DNA from: Phoronis australis
Lineage: Eukaryota; Phoronida; Phoronidae
NCBI GenBank assembly: GCA_002633005.1
Contig: NMRA01000176.1
Span: 585,955-649,954 of the forward strand
Reading direction: 5' to 3'
Length of the DNA: 64,000 nt
A model generated the notes under the pieces. It was not told the origin of the DNA. It ran no database searches and saw only the letters and a program-made list of their open reading frames with translations. The position numbers were made by a program, and so were the translations under genes. Shown here piece by piece: positions 50,243 through 62,369 of the stretch (position 1 is the first letter of the stretch; each line of letters opens with the position of its first letter).

Positions 50243-50424
50243 AAGTGACTTTAATGTTTTAGCTAGTGTGAGCCATAATTCACAGAAAATCTTCCGGCAT
50301 ATGAAGCTCCTTTAAAAGCTACACTGTCTCCAAGTCAGCTAGAGACAATGGTCGCGGTCTAGCTTTCCACAGGCAGTGCATGGTCGGCGCTAGACAACAC
50401 GTAGCCTTTCGGTTGGCCGGTTAG
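50243..50424. repeat. Second copy of the insertion flank (insertion-free allele)
   Basis: 182 bp matching 48249-48430 with a few substitutions, then running directly into gggctacaatacttcc without any LTR. This is what an allele without the Gypsy insertion would look like. Confidence 0.9.
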
Positions 50425-52836
50425 GGGCTACAATACTTCCCATAGCTTTCTGTACGACTTTTGTCCCGTGTTTATTTTACACAGCCGGCAAGCCACATTC
50501 GGTCACCGATTAAGAGTTTTCATCTTGTGAAAAATACATTCACACTTAAAACTATCACTTAAAACAGCGCTAATACTTTCTTCAGTGGCTGATCCTTTCT
50601 ACTTCTACATATATCTTAAATGAAGCATAGTTACGAGAATTAAGGTGACTTTAGAGTAGTAATCCAACTCCAGTTTTTTGGTCACCATTAACTTTTTCAC
50701 CACGCGTGCGATGACCACAAAGTATTTCAACTGAGTCATGTGAGTTAGGCAAAGGCTAGCGCGAGACTGAGCGAAGCGCGTGACACTGGTACGTGACAAT
50801 TGCTAAATAGTAGGTGAAATTTGTAAGATTTGCATCCCTTGGACTATTTATTCGCCAGCATGCGTGATTCCACATAACTTCCTCAAAATGGCACTTAATA
50901 CGAGAAACAGACTCGAACAAACTGCGACAGATTTCCATTGAGTCAAATTATCTTAACTGAATCATCCCCAGAATGTGTTAATTGCCCAGTAACTCCATGT
51001 GCATGTTTCACTTGATTTTATTTCCTGAATTTTGAAATTCGTAACTTTTTGTGGGGATGTACTATTGCCCCTTTATGCCTGCGGCATCCAAGGCATTGCC
51101 TAGGTCCGGGCTATCCAGTCAAATTTAGAGTCAGAGACCAGAAATGCAGTGCAAGAGGCAGTGCAGCACTACTACTCAGCTAATTAAAGGAATCGCTGGT
51201 TAGTGGTTGACCCGTTCTCTAAATCAGGGTCCGCAGTAACCCATCGATAACATAAATTTGAGACTGGTCGGCGCTATCCAGTCAAATTTTAGAGACCATG
51301 CAGTACCGTTCAAAAATAAAGGAGTCGTTATTTAGTAATTGCCTGGTATTCCAATTCAGTGTCCGTTGCATTCCTCCAGTATCTTCTGAAGATTTTTATG
51401 ATATGCAATTACACTGTTATGGTAATCGAGGGGTCGATTCATAGTGGTGTTTTCAACGACAACGCCGGGGCCTGGGCCTACCTGTGTTTTTGTTCACTTT
51501 CCTCCATACATGCGCAAACTTATCGCAAACTAACCTCATGTGCGCATCTTCCTTTTGCATAAGAAATTTGCACTTAACTCTTGTTCGTATCTGGCATATA
51601 CTTTTCCTGACAAATATTTAAACGTAAGGGCGATTGAAAAAGGTCTTTGTACAATCTTTGTGTGAATTTGTATAATATAGAAAGGCCAATTTCGATTTAA
51701 TGCGAACCTTATGACAGAGGTCGCTTCAGACAATATGGCCGCCTTCAGAGCAGGTATGCTTTTATGATTTTGTAGAATTGTACGTTTTTCATACAGTCCG
51801 ACATAATTATTCTTGCAACGGACTTAGACCCTTATAATATGACAATGGTCACTTACAGGAGTTTCTGATTTTGAAAAACAGTTTGATATCCGTTATTATC
51901 TGTTTATCAGTTCATGGTGAAAATAATCAGGGCCCGGGAACTCGTAGGCAATGACCATTGCCTCTGTTGGCCCGAACCAGAGGCGATGCAGAGGCTATAG
52001 GCGCTCTGTACGCTGGAAGCTTTTCGGCGAATTATGCCTCGCACCGACTAAACCATCAAAGTCACGTTGTTATAAATACCTTTTGCGCATAGAGGAACAC
52101 CTTGGGAGGTTGTCGATGTGTTTAATTCCTTCCAACTCGAACAAATACTCCCGTTATGAAACTTTTTGGTAATTGTTTACAATATGACGACAATAACTTA
52201 GACATATGATTTTGGTATCGTTCGATTCCTCGCAATGTTATCTTTCCTAATATACACAGAAATTTCTCCTACCCCGTTCCCTTAGGCTTAGTTTTTTATC
52301 GTGAAATTTCTGCTCGCACTATTTCCAGGTACTCGGTGCGAAACCGCCATGTTGAATGGATAAGGAGTCACCTGGCGGTCAAAAACTGAACTAATCTACC
52401 GACTTGTAGATCGTCGCTTTTCATAAGTTCAAATTGACCGAGACCCGTCAATCCCCTGCCCGAGATATGTAACCAAGGGTTCGAATTCGATCCTATGGTG
52501 ACCCTGATATACGCATCTGCTAGCAAAAATCTGCCAAAAAAGCGGAGGTTGTTTTTGAGGTCCAGATTTGTGAAAAAGTATCACTTCAGACAATTTCATG
52601 GAAAAATGGTCAAATGGTCACAATTCTAAAAAAATGGAAAAGGTAAAATGCTTCTACTTGTGCATCCACCATATTATGTCAGGAAAACTTTAGCGGGAAT
52701 CTCGCGCGGGCAACCACCATTCAGAATCAATAATGCTGTTTCATTCAATAACAATAGGTGTCGCTGTTATCTTGAGTTGAACTAACATGGCGGTGTCCAC
52801 CGGGCAATAGTGCTAACTGAAATTCGACGATAAAAT
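50425..52836. other. Intergenic, few features
   Basis: Between the two genes. A local duplication (ctatccagtcaaatttagag at about 51110 and ctatccagtcaaattttag at about 51277) and a half copy of the foldback arm (52055-52165) are visible. No gene found. Confidence 0.5.
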
Positions 52837-53742
52837 NNNNNNNNNNNNNNNNNNNNNNNNNNNNNNNNNNNNNNNNNNNNNNNNNNNNNNNNNNNNNNNN
52901 NNNNNNNNNNNNNNNNNNNNNNNNNNNNNNNNNNNNNNNNNNNNNNNNNNNNNNNNNNNNNNNNNNNNNNNNNNNNNNNNNNNNNNNNNNNNNNNNNNNN
53001 NNNNNNNNNNNNNNNNNNNNNNNNNNNNNNNNNNNNNNNNNNNNNNNNNNNNNNNNNNNNNNNNNNNNNNNNNNNNNNNNNNNNNNNNNNNNNNNNNNNN
53101 NNNNNNNNNNNNNNNNNNNNNNNNNNNNNNNNNNNNNNNNNNNNNNNNNNNNNNNNNNNNNNNNNNNNNNNNNNNNNNNNNNNNNNNNNNNNNNNNNNNN
53201 NNNNNNNNNNNNNNNNNNNNNNNNNNNNNNNNNNNNNNNNNNNNNNNNNNNNNNNNNNNNNNNNNNNNNNNNNNNNNNNNNNNNNNNNNNNNNNNNNNNN
53301 NNNNNNNNNNNNNNNNNNNNNNNNNNNNNNNNNNNNNNNNNNNNNNNNNNNNNNNNNNNNNNNNNNNNNNNNNNNNNNNNNNNNNNNNNNNNNNNNNNNN
53401 NNNNNNNNNNNNNNNNNNNNNNNNNNNNNNNNNNNNNNNNNNNNNNNNNNNNNNNNNNNNNNNNNNNNNNNNNNNNNNNNNNNNNNNNNNNNNNNNNNNN
53501 NNNNNNNNNNNNNNNNNNNNNNNNNNNNNNNNNNNNNNNNNNNNNNNNNNNNNNNNNNNNNNNNNNNNNNNNNNNNNNNNNNNNNNNNNNNNNNNNNNNN
53601 NNNNNNNNNNNNNNNNNNNNNNNNNNNNNNNNNNNNNNNNNNNNNNNNNNNNNNNNNNNNNNNNNNNNNNNNNNNNNNNNNNNNNNNNNNNNNNNNNNNN
53701 NNNNNNNNNNNNNNNNNNNNNNNNNNNNNNNNNNNNNNNNNN
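52837..53742. other. Assembly gap, 906 N
   Basis: Unsequenced. Frames spanning it are meaningless. Confidence 1.
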
Positions 53743-54599
53743 CCACCATTCACCAGTAACCCCCCCCCCCTTACACAATGAAGTTTTTTTGCAAAAAAAT
53801 GCGTAGAACAAGACTTTTACATCTAAATTTACAAAAACAGCTCCCGTGTAGTGAGCTTTTTTACTAAAAACCTGTGTGGATCAAGACTTTTATGTCTTAA
53901 TTTACGAAAACAGCCAATTAGCTTATCAAACAAGTATTACAGATATTACAGATATTGGTTGAACGATGAGTGTACTGTTTTTGGTGGTCTCAAGTCAAAT
54001 TGCTGCTATAAAGTTTATCATATCATATCATCTTAAAACTAGCTTTCTATTCTGCACAATGAGCCATCAAGCTGCAGTTACCAACACAAGAAAATGCACA
54101 GATGATGTGTGGTTTACATTTTGGCAACAGGTGTCACTGCTGCTCCATAGAGACGCACATAGAAAAGCCATACCTCAGTTCAAAAGCATGAGACGGCATA
54201 AACCCAAACATTTTAAATGGGGATATTATTGTGGCACAAAATATTATTAAAATGACATTTATTTCGCTTTTTATGTATTTAAAAAAGATGAAAAACTACA
54301 GCTCTGAAACACCAGTTTGAAGTTAACCAAGGTCGGGTACTTGTATAAAGTACTGAATTGCTGTTAGATATAAGACCACTGAAAGTAGAGACTATGACAC
54401 TGGTATACACTCTAGAAACCAAACACGTGCTAATGATTGACAGGGTCTGCTAAATACTTTGAAAGTAGTTCGAACTTGCAGCGTTTTATATAGATTTCTT
54501 TCTGAGTTGAAAGGGCCAACTTCTCTCTTGATCAATCACCTGCCTTTAATGTGGATGTCCTAACTGGAGAAATTCTGCTTGACAGTGCTCTTCGCAGCC
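53743..54599. other. Intergenic, nothing recognised
   Basis: A C-run at 53761-53770 next to the gap may mark a sequencing difficulty. No coding or repeat signal I can name. Confidence 0.4.
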
Positions 54600-55470
54600 T
54601 GTTTTGAATTCAGAAGCTAGGATTCGTCAAAGTTACGCTATGCGATGTATCTGTAGCCTATGACAGACTTTCTACAAAACTGTGGCGCATTGCTATCAAA
54701 CTTCGCTGTTAAATTATGCTGAAATCCCATGGTGAAAACTCGCCGATGCGCCGCTGCCTTGCGATCATTGACAGGGCAGCTTGATTAAAAATATAGTTTC
54801 GACTCAACAAATTACCTGAAATCCTCAATTAAGTTTTCCAAATAGTGTCCCTAAGATTTTAAGTTCCTGTGGAGTCGGTATTATGAACAAGATTGTTCAA
54901 ATCTGCGCAAGATCGTACCCAGCAACATAAGAAAAACCTCTTGATGAACACGCGTCATAATCACGTGACCTTTGTTTTGAAGATCGTCTGTGTGCGTGTG
55001 TGTGAGCGAGTGCGTGCGTGTCATCAGCGTTTATTTGCCGGATTAAACACAATGCAACGATAAGATGTGCATTGTAACTAAAGAAATAACACAAGCAGTA
55101 TCACGTGAACGCATTTTATTTAGCACTTGCTGATCACACGTACCATTAAAACGTGCGAGAATTCTCTCGGTGGGGCCTAAGGCCAGTTGTCATTGAGTCG
55201 CAGGGTGACTGGATGTGTGACAGTTTGAGTTATTATCCAGGATATTTGGGGGCGGAGGTGGCCACTATGAGTGGGGCATTTTATCAGGTATTTTACTTTA
55301 AAAACGCCTAAAAAGTGATTAATAAAGCAATCCCTCTTAAAAATAACGCAACAGTTTTTATGGCTTTAGAAACTCTCTGACATTAGTACCAATATTTATT
55401 TCTTGCTACCCGTAGTTTCATGGATGTTGCGCGCGCTTCCTGGTTACGTAGTTTTAACAACAAATTTATT
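54600..55470 (+). mobile_element. Partial TTACCG-family transposon, interior only
   Basis: It matches the interior of 5322-6848 in inverted orientation: tatgacagactttctacaaaac, gaaatcctcaattaagttttc, gtgcgtgcgtgtcatcagcg and cttggtt-like blocks occur in the same order. Neither terminal inverted repeat is present. Confidence 0.7.
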
Positions 55471-55654
55471 CGTGAGATAGTCGTGAGTATGATTTGCAGT
55501 ATTCACGTGTAGGGCCTACAAAGTGTCAAAACGTAGGTCACACCTGACCGGTTCAGTGTACATTTTTGAAACATATAATTAGTACTTCCAGTGGAGATGT
55601 TGAGGCTATAGACTAGAAAAAGGACTGTGTTGACCATTGATAAATGAACTCTAG

Positions 55655-55864
55655 AAATTTGCGTCGAGTTTGGAATTGGTATTGTGGAAAACACTGGTTA
55701 CATTGGGCCTCCTTGCCAGGGCCTCCAGATTAGTGCGTCCAAATGGATGCCCAGGATGTACGCTGCATGAAGGCCTGAACCCAATATTATGTGCCGGTAC
55801 AGAATTATGCGATGAGTTAGGGATGGACAGCAATTGCTGGTTTATCCCGGAAGGTTACGAATAA
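55655..55864 (+). other. Short Cys-rich open frame, doubtful
   Basis: Seventy codons without an in-frame ATG, preceded by a TAG. The text includes RLVRPNGCPGCTLHEGLNPI, LCAGTELCDELG and MDSNCWFIPEGYE and ends in TAA. It could be the last exon of something lost or chance. No family recognised. Confidence 0.2.
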
Positions 55865-56708
55865 GTGTGGAGTTATTGATGTTGTGACCATCCATGACAA
55901 ATCGGTAATTTCCGTTTGACACATTGACAGTATGCAGTGACTTTTTGGAAAGATTTTTGTGCTTTGGCCGTGAATTTGTTTCGAACTCGCTGGAGCAAGA
56001 TACTGTAAATGCTATCAGAAGTTGCTCATGTTTTTTGAACCCCTGTAAATTTATTAAGTTTTGTGTTTGATATGAACGGCTGAAGTGAAACACCTGTGGA
56101 ATTCCTAGTCTCGAGTATCATAACTTGTAGAATATATATTGTATTAGATTGGAGACGATCAGAAGCTGAGGACACCTGTGGTTTGAACTCGAAGTTACGA
56201 CTTTTTACTCGAGTTTCTAGCAAGAATATCAAGGTCGTCAAGTGCAAATTTGGACTAGAAACTCGTGTAAACTGTAATGTATTCGAGCACAGTCTAGTAA
56301 CCGTCTTGAGTTCGCACAAAAGTAGCAGAGAAATTTCCAAAAACACACAATACTTGTTGGCGGTTATCCCATGAAATAAGGCAAGTTCCCCGACAAGGTT
56401 CTCAGTTCCCATTACCAGCGATCCCGATAAAACTGGCAAACGTGCTAATCATTTCAATAATAGACAATTGTTCGTTATCGAGTGGCTAACAGAGAGTTGC
56501 ATGACTCACTGGAAGAGGCGAGACAGTCGCTAGACAGCAAGCTGGCATTATCCGCCCCTCCTGCTGAAGGCGTTCTATAAACATGAGACATACATACATG
56601 AGACAGTTGAGGCTTGAGAATTATTTTTGACTTTTATAGAAATAACATAATTGATTCATTTGTAAGCTAGTTACTTAAACTTTTCATCCTTATCAAAGTG
56701 TCATTTCA
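55865..56708. other. Upstream region of MRPL10
   Basis: Should contain the MRPL10 promoter and 5' UTR. No clear core promoter motif. A degenerate repeat (56160-56350) has a relative in MRPL10 intron 4 (59340-59660). Confidence 0.4.
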
Positions 56709-56736
56709 ATGTCAGCCATTTTGCTAGTATACGAGA
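56709..56736 (+). CDS. MRPL10: MRPL10 exon 1
   Basis: ATG at 56709, coding MSAILLVYE plus one base, then donor GTAAGA. A 91-bp intron follows. The phase matches exon 2 (split Ser codon). The choice rests on phase, donor quality and an N-terminus plausible for import; it has no conserved motif, so it is less certain than the other exons. Confidence 0.65.
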
Positions 56737-59700
56737 GTAAGATGTTAAGGTTGAGTCAACTTGCATGTGAAACACTTGCTTTACGACTGTAATTTTGCAT
56801 GGTCTATTGAAAAAATTGTGTTTCCAGGCAAGCTGTTTACAGTTGCCTGGGGTCAGGTCAGGCATAAATCCAAAATCAACATCCAAAGGCCCAAGCCAGG
56901 TCCTTGGGATAGACGAGTTCTGTTAGAAATCTCACGACCGATTTTGTGGGAGGAGGTCACCCCACCCGCAGCAACTTGTTCTAAGAGGAAGGCGATTAAA
57001 GAGTCACAGGAGGTAATGTTTTCATGTTCCAACCACATTGTGGTTATTTTGTTGCTTAAATGATCTCTCCAAAATGTCACTTTGGCAGTCTTTGATGGGT
57101 AGGAAAGGGCTGACGGCATAAGCAAAAAGTACTAGTGGAATGTTGAAAATGACAGAAAATGACCTTTGATGGAGGTCACGTTAAGATTTGATCTGGAAAT
57201 GGGCAAAAGTGCCATCAGGAAAAAGCGTTGTATTTGAACACAGCATTAAACTGTTTGAAAAGCTTGCTGTGTTATGTCGCAGAATGTTTCTTGAAAATGA
57301 GCTATTCCCTAAACAAAGTAGAAAATGAAGAGAAATTGACTGTCTTTGAATGTGTTACTTTGGTAATATGTTATTAAAACAGGATGATAGAAAAGAGTAT
57401 CATTTTGTGAAATTCAAAACTATAACATTTTTTTTATTGCAACCAAAGTATCTTTTGAATGTGTTCATGACGTTCCATTTATATTCTTAGTCAGTGTACA
57501 TCACTACCGACTGATTCACGTTTTCACTTGTTTCCTTTATACGGTGTTACTGAATTCTTCAAGACCTACATAACATGTCAAGTGGAACCACTCTGACAGA
57601 CATACATACACTGTTTCTTTTACTCGCTGATGAATCCGATTATTTTTCCGCAGGAATCCGATTTTGAAAAGTTTCTCGTGCACCATGCCAAAAAGATGTT
57701 TGAGGAGAACGAAATGATTGCCATAATGCACTTACCGTCAATCACAGCTCAGGAGCTCCGCGGAATTCGTAACAAGTTTTATAAGGAAGGCATTTGGGTG
57801 TTTCGCCACGCCAATTCTATTGTCAGGTAACAATATTTTGAAAGCACACGCAGGGTAAAGTCTCACAAATTTCCGATAAAAACGATTGCCATAATTGGTA
57901 TTTTTTCATTTTTCAAAAGCTTATAACATTGTCGTGAATTCTCACTGTTTCTCAGACTCTTTATCAGATGGTACTTATGGTACAGATCTTCAGATGTGAT
58001 GTCGCATTTATTTGGTATTGCTACATAACAAAATGAGAAAGATAGGTTTCACTTGTTGGCCATATCATGTCCTAAATTGGTGAGGTTTTACTGTATATAT
58101 GATACACAGATAATCAACACATCAGATCAGTTATTAGGGCTGGCTACAGTTCATGGAAATATAGTAGGCCACTGAGCTTAGTGAGCTATAAGGAGCACCA
58201 ATCTCTCACAGAAATCCTGTGGGGTATTGGAAATGTTTAGACTTCAAGGCACATCCTGAATAGAAATTTTAAAGCCACATGCAACGTCACTGTTGTTTTG
58301 GTCCCTATTTTGGACTGGATTCCTATTATTTAGATTTTAAACTTTGTGATTCCGCCTTGACCTAATAAACACTGCATGGGACTTTACATTCCCGACTTGA
58401 AATGATTACAAGTCACGTGACACAACTGGAGGTGTGAGAGTGGCTTGTAATATTTCTTTGAATACCGTAAGTGTAGTGTATTTTGTAATAATGGGCTGTT
58501 TAAGGGCACCAAATTGAGTTACTGTCTTGAGCTAATGATGAATTAGCCATACACTCAGCATTGTGCAGATAAGCCAAAAGACTAGGCCAAAACATGTCGG
58601 GTACTTTTTGTGAAAGCAGGGACACAGTGTTGATTGTTTGCATGCCTCTGATGATGTCATGCTTAGTGGTGTTGTGTGGATCTTGTACGCCTTCGGCCGA
58701 GTGACATTATTAGCAACTAGATGACGAGTTTTTCTATGTCCACCAATATATTCTGATAGTTTTGTCAGTAATTTCAACGGAAAGGAACTTCAATCTGTTT
58801 TTTACACTTTTTTCTTTGTGCAATATGTAGTTGGTGGTTCAAGTTACTTAGTGCTGTGTGAGTGCTCTTTTTCTTTAACAATGTGCCTTCAGTTTTGTAA
58901 AAATGCCACTACATTATGTCGCCATGACAACTGGTAATCGGTGACAGCTATTCTCCAGTTTTTGACATGTTCAAGTTGTCTTGGCAACCAAGTGACAGTT
59001 TGTTACAGCTTACTTGCGTAAATAATTGTTTTGCTTATAATTGTAAGCTTCAGTTTGGTAGATGCGTGTCTTTAACAGGAAGGCGATCAGAGACACCAAA
59101 TGGGCAAACCTGACACCAGTGTTGCTGTCACACAACTACTATGCTTATGCAAGTGAAAATAAAGTGGCAGAGCTCATGAAAGTCATCAAAAAGTCTCCTC
59201 AGCTGAACTTATTGTGTAAGTCAGATCATCACTTTGAGAAAATGAACATTTTAAAATTTTTGCCGCTAATGATCGTTGTTGAATTTGTACTCACAGAGGC
59301 AGGCTCACATTGACACAAGGGCCAATATCTAATCTTTCTATTAGAATTCGAACTGAAAACTATTTTGGCATTTTCTACTTTAGTTTGTGGAAACTCAAGA
59401 TGAATGTGTTATATTCTGTGCTTGAGCACATTATGTTTTATGCAAGTGACGGTTTAGTTTTAAATTAACTTTGCATTTGATGACTTCTAGATTCGAACTA
59501 TAGCCTCAAGTAAAAACTCTTAATTTCGAGTTCAGACTCTGTAACTTTTGACCTCATTGATGGAGTCATTATGTGCAAAGTAAGATTAGAAAGTTATCTG
59601 CTCAAGCACAGTATAACAGGCACTCTTATTGAACTCACACAAAGTAGAATAGAAAATTTCATAAATAATCTTGAGTTCCATCTTGAGTGAAAAGATTAGA

Positions 59701-61089
59701 CCCCAGACCCAAAAGTTAAGCTCAGCTGATCAAGAAGCTTTGCCAACAATAATAGAGTTGCTAGCTGTAAGACTGTGAAGCCTCCCTCTCAGTGCTGTGT
59801 TGTAAAGGTGTATTTGGAAGTGTGTTAGCTCTTGTTATTGTCGGGGTATGGGCTTTCTTTTAATGGTGTTATGGGCATAAGTCAGGCATGCAGAAGCTGG
59901 ATTTTCACTTAACTCGCACAAAGTGTCGTGGTACGGTTGTTGTGGCTCATGCATTCAACCCTTAAGATAAGTTGGATTTCGTCTTACTCAAATAAAACCT
60001 TTTGGTCCGGTTGTATTACGATTTAGTGCGATTTTTTTCGTACTATTTATCTTATCCTTTTTTGTCTTTACCTGTAAAGGATGCGTTTTGTCTGTAATAC
60101 AAGTTTTAATGGATGTCTCTATTTTAAATAGTTCTTGTCACCAAATTACTTAAATCTTATTTTGCCATACTTCTTAAATGATTTGTATTGTATATTGAAG
60201 CTTCAAAATACTCATTTTGTACAATTTTCAATGTAAAAAATTAATTTGTTTCAAGAACAAAAGAGGTCTCAGTTTGTTCCTTTCCATGCTAAAAATGATT
60301 TCTGGGCACGAGAGTACTCACTGTATGCTATTGCTTCTGCCTGACCTCGGCAAGAATCCATTGACTTGCAATAGCCGTCATGTTTTTCTCATGAATGCAA
60401 TACGGCTACTTGGTGGTTTATGAATAGCTAGACTCATAGACATCTTAATACTATGGCCAGACTCCTGCCGAAATAAGATGTGAAGGAAGTGCTTCATAAC
60501 CATTTGAATCTTGTGACTAGTATACATGACTATGGTTGGGGTAACAGTGCCATCTACCTGCTTTCTGTCAAACAGTAATTTTTGATTTAGACAAGTTATA
60601 GTTATGGAAAGTGACGTTTGCCTGGAAAGACTGTTTTGCTCGAGTTCCACCGCAATATTACCTTGACCTGACCCCGAAGGTCACTCTATGTGCTGAGTCT
60701 GCCCTCAAACAATAAGGAACTAGTTTGTGCTGCCAAGTCCAAAAATAACGTCTAATCCTAGTAACAATCAAGTTGAGTCATATTTTATCATCATCAATCA
60801 TGTTGTAAGTTTAGGTCAAGTTTGTCTACACACGGTGAGGAATATCAGCTTTAAACACTGGAAGTCGACGTGCATCCCTTTTATTTCAGGTGCTGTTGTT
60901 GACAATGCAATATTAAGCAAGGCTGACATGGAGAAGTACGCGTCTAGTAGCCTCGATCTGCAAAGAAGTCAACTGGTGGCGCTACTGAGTTCAGGGGCCA
61001 CTAGAACTCACAGTCTGTTGAACAGTCACCAACAAAAACTGTCAACGAATCTAACACAGTATATTAAACAACAAACTGAAGGATCATAG
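56709..61089 (+). CDS. MRPL10: Mitochondrial ribosomal protein uL10m, five exons, 240 residues
   Basis: uL10m forms the base of the L7/L12 stalk of the mitochondrial large ribosomal subunit, where it anchors bL12m and helps recruit translation factors (known for the family). Exons 56709-56736, 56828-57012, 57654-57826, 59079-59215 and 60890-61089 join in phase at every junction. Recognisable family blocks are the N-terminal QVRHKSK basic region, MIAIMHLPSITAQELRGIRN, LLSHNYYAYASENKVAELMK, VVDNAILSKADMEKY and the C-terminal RTHSLLNSHQQKLSTNLTQY. Length is 240 versus about 260 in vertebrates. The first residues could be a mitochondrial presequence. The gene is compact compared with hyccin and lies head to head with it. 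Confidence 0.92.
56828..57012 (+). CDS. MRPL10: MRPL10 exon 2
   Basis: Acceptor tttccag, donor GTAATG. Codes KLFTVAWGQVRHKSKINIQR, PKPGPWDRRVLLEISRPI and so on to IKESQE. The R-KSK---IQRPK stretch resembles the mature N-terminus of metazoan uL10m. Basic residues are frequent. Another acceptor (ttacag, 15 bases inside) would change the phase. Confidence 0.85.
57654..57826 (+). CDS. MRPL10: MRPL10 exon 3
   Basis: Acceptor ttttccgcag, donor GTAACA. Codes ESDFEKFLVHHAKKMFEENE, MIAIMHLPSITAQELRGI and ending FRHANSIV plus two bases. This is the core of the L10 domain (the strand-helix unit with MIAI--------E---IR). Confidence 0.95.
57827..59078. other. MRPL10 intron 3
   Basis: AT-rich intron without recognised features. 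Confidence 0.7.
59079..59215 (+). CDS. MRPL10: MRPL10 exon 4
   Basis: Acceptor tttaacag, donor GTAAGT. Completes the split Arg and codes KAIRDTKWANLTPVLLSHNY, YAYASENKVAELMKVIKK and SPQLNLL plus one base. The LL--HN----SE--KV-E--K pattern is that of uL10m. Confidence 0.95.
59216..60889. other. MRPL10 intron 4
   Basis: Intron with a degenerate repeat (59340-59660) related to 56160-56350, recognisable by words such as cgagcacagtct / caagcacagtat followed by gaactcacacaaagtag. Nothing coding. Confidence 0.6.
60890..61089 (+). CDS. MRPL10: MRPL10 exon 5 (last)
   Basis: Acceptor ttatttcag. Completes a split Cys, then AVVDNAILSKADMEKYASSS, LDLQRSQLVALLSSGATRTH and SLLNSHQQKLSTNLTQYIKQ, ending QTEGS and TAG at 61087-61089. 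The C-terminal block matches the end of metazoan uL10m. Confidence 0.95.
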
Positions 61090-61114
61090 TAGTAGTGGTG
61101 GAGTGTCTTGTTGA

Positions 61115-61210
61115 GAGGTCAGTAGGTGGCGCTGCTCTGTTCAGGGGCCAGTAGAAGAAAGGGCTTGCTGAATAGTTACGCAAAAACTGTCAAGGAGTCT
61201 AACACTGACA
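61115..61210 (+). repeat. Duplicate of MRPL10 last-exon segment in the 3' UTR
   Basis: aggtggcgctgctctgttca, then ggggccagtagaa and aaaaactgtcaaggagtctaac repeats 60967-61060 of the coding exon at a distance of about 149 bp, with substitutions and small indels. The copy lies after the stop codon and has its own in-frame stop. Confidence 0.85.
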
Positions 61211-61637
61211 GCATATGAAATGAGACTGGCATGCCGTTGTAGCATGGAAAGGAAATGGATTGTGTCTGAAATCACCATTTATTAAATTATTTTGTAAGGT
61301 CTAATGATATTATCATCATTTTTCATCCTTCCTTGATTGAGTTCAACTTTTCAAACTGAGAAAATCAAAGATATTTTGATTTATAGGCAGTAATTTATCA
61401 GCTGCTCAGACCTGAGCAAGACCTGTAAATGTTTTTCTTATTGGCCCATGCTTCTCTCAGAGGCAAATTTTTTGCAGTGTTCCATATTTGTTAAAGGCTC
61501 TGTGGAAATGGAATACATGTATGTACTGAGCTGCAATTTGGTAGAAAAAATGTACATGGAGGTGCCCACATGGACGACCATCAGCAGCAAATGAAGAAAC
61601 GCACACAGGAATCGGCACCTGCTATCTCCGTCGGCTA
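61211..61637. other. MRPL10 3' UTR and downstream
   Basis: No canonical AATAAA is obvious; an ATTAAA-type word occurs near 61281. Otherwise nothing seen. Confidence 0.4.
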
Positions 61638-61925
61638 GGCCTGTCCCGCTTACGCGGCTTACGAGTAGCGGCACGCGCTGCATCGGGCAGCTTGGCCTGA
61701 CCCGCCAACGTGGCTTTTGGGAAGCGGCGCGCGCTGCCTCAGGCACTTTGGCCTGTCTTGCCTACCAGGCACACGGGAATCGGCTTACAGGAAAATGCAG
61801 GTGCTGTCCCCCGCAGTTTGGCCTGTCCCGCCTACGTGGCTTAGGGGAAGCCGCAAGCGCTTTCTATGGCAGCTTGGCGTAGCCCCTCTTCGGTATCCGT
61901 CGGCGCTGTCTTCGGCAGCTTGACT
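61638..61925. repeat. GC-rich minisatellite, unit about 56-70 bp
   Basis: ggcctgtcccgcctacgtgg-type units start at 61638, 61694, 61750 and 61820, with linker gaagc-gc-cgctgcctcggcagctt. It is far richer in GC and CpG than its surroundings. Open frames across it follow from the lack of AT-rich stops. Confidence 0.8.
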
Positions 61926-62365
61926 GAGGCGCGCCTCAGGCCGTCGGCTCCCACTCACTTGGTTGAGGTTCGACTCTTTGATGGTTTTGAATGGAACTGC
62001 TGTGACCGAACTTCGTCATTACTCACCAATCGATCAAACCCAACCGACAAAGGACACTTGTGTAGGCTTACTGCCCTCCCGACGCTTGCTGATTCGAAAT
62101 TTTGACCGCAGCAAAACAAAATAGCTTCTCGCCTTCACAGAACATTATGCTACGTGACTGAGTTTTAGGACACATCCATGGGTGTCCGCGCAATAAAATA
62201 GTTCGCTATTGAGCACAGTAACATTGAAACAGAGCCGCCGAACGCATGGCTGTATGTCAAAATTGTATTCTGTAGAGTTAAAATGATAAAGAGGTTATCA
62301 ACACGAATAAAAGTTTATTGTTTTATGAATCAGGTAACAAAACATTCACAATACAAGGCTGTACA
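61926..62365. other. Nothing recognised
   Basis: Short spacer between the minisatellite and the third Kolobok-like copy. Confidence 0.5.
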
Positions 62366-62369
62366 TTAA

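Noticed and set aside
52745-53811. Three minus-strand frames of more than 320 codons
   Set aside because: They consist almost wholly of unknown residues from the 906-base N run.
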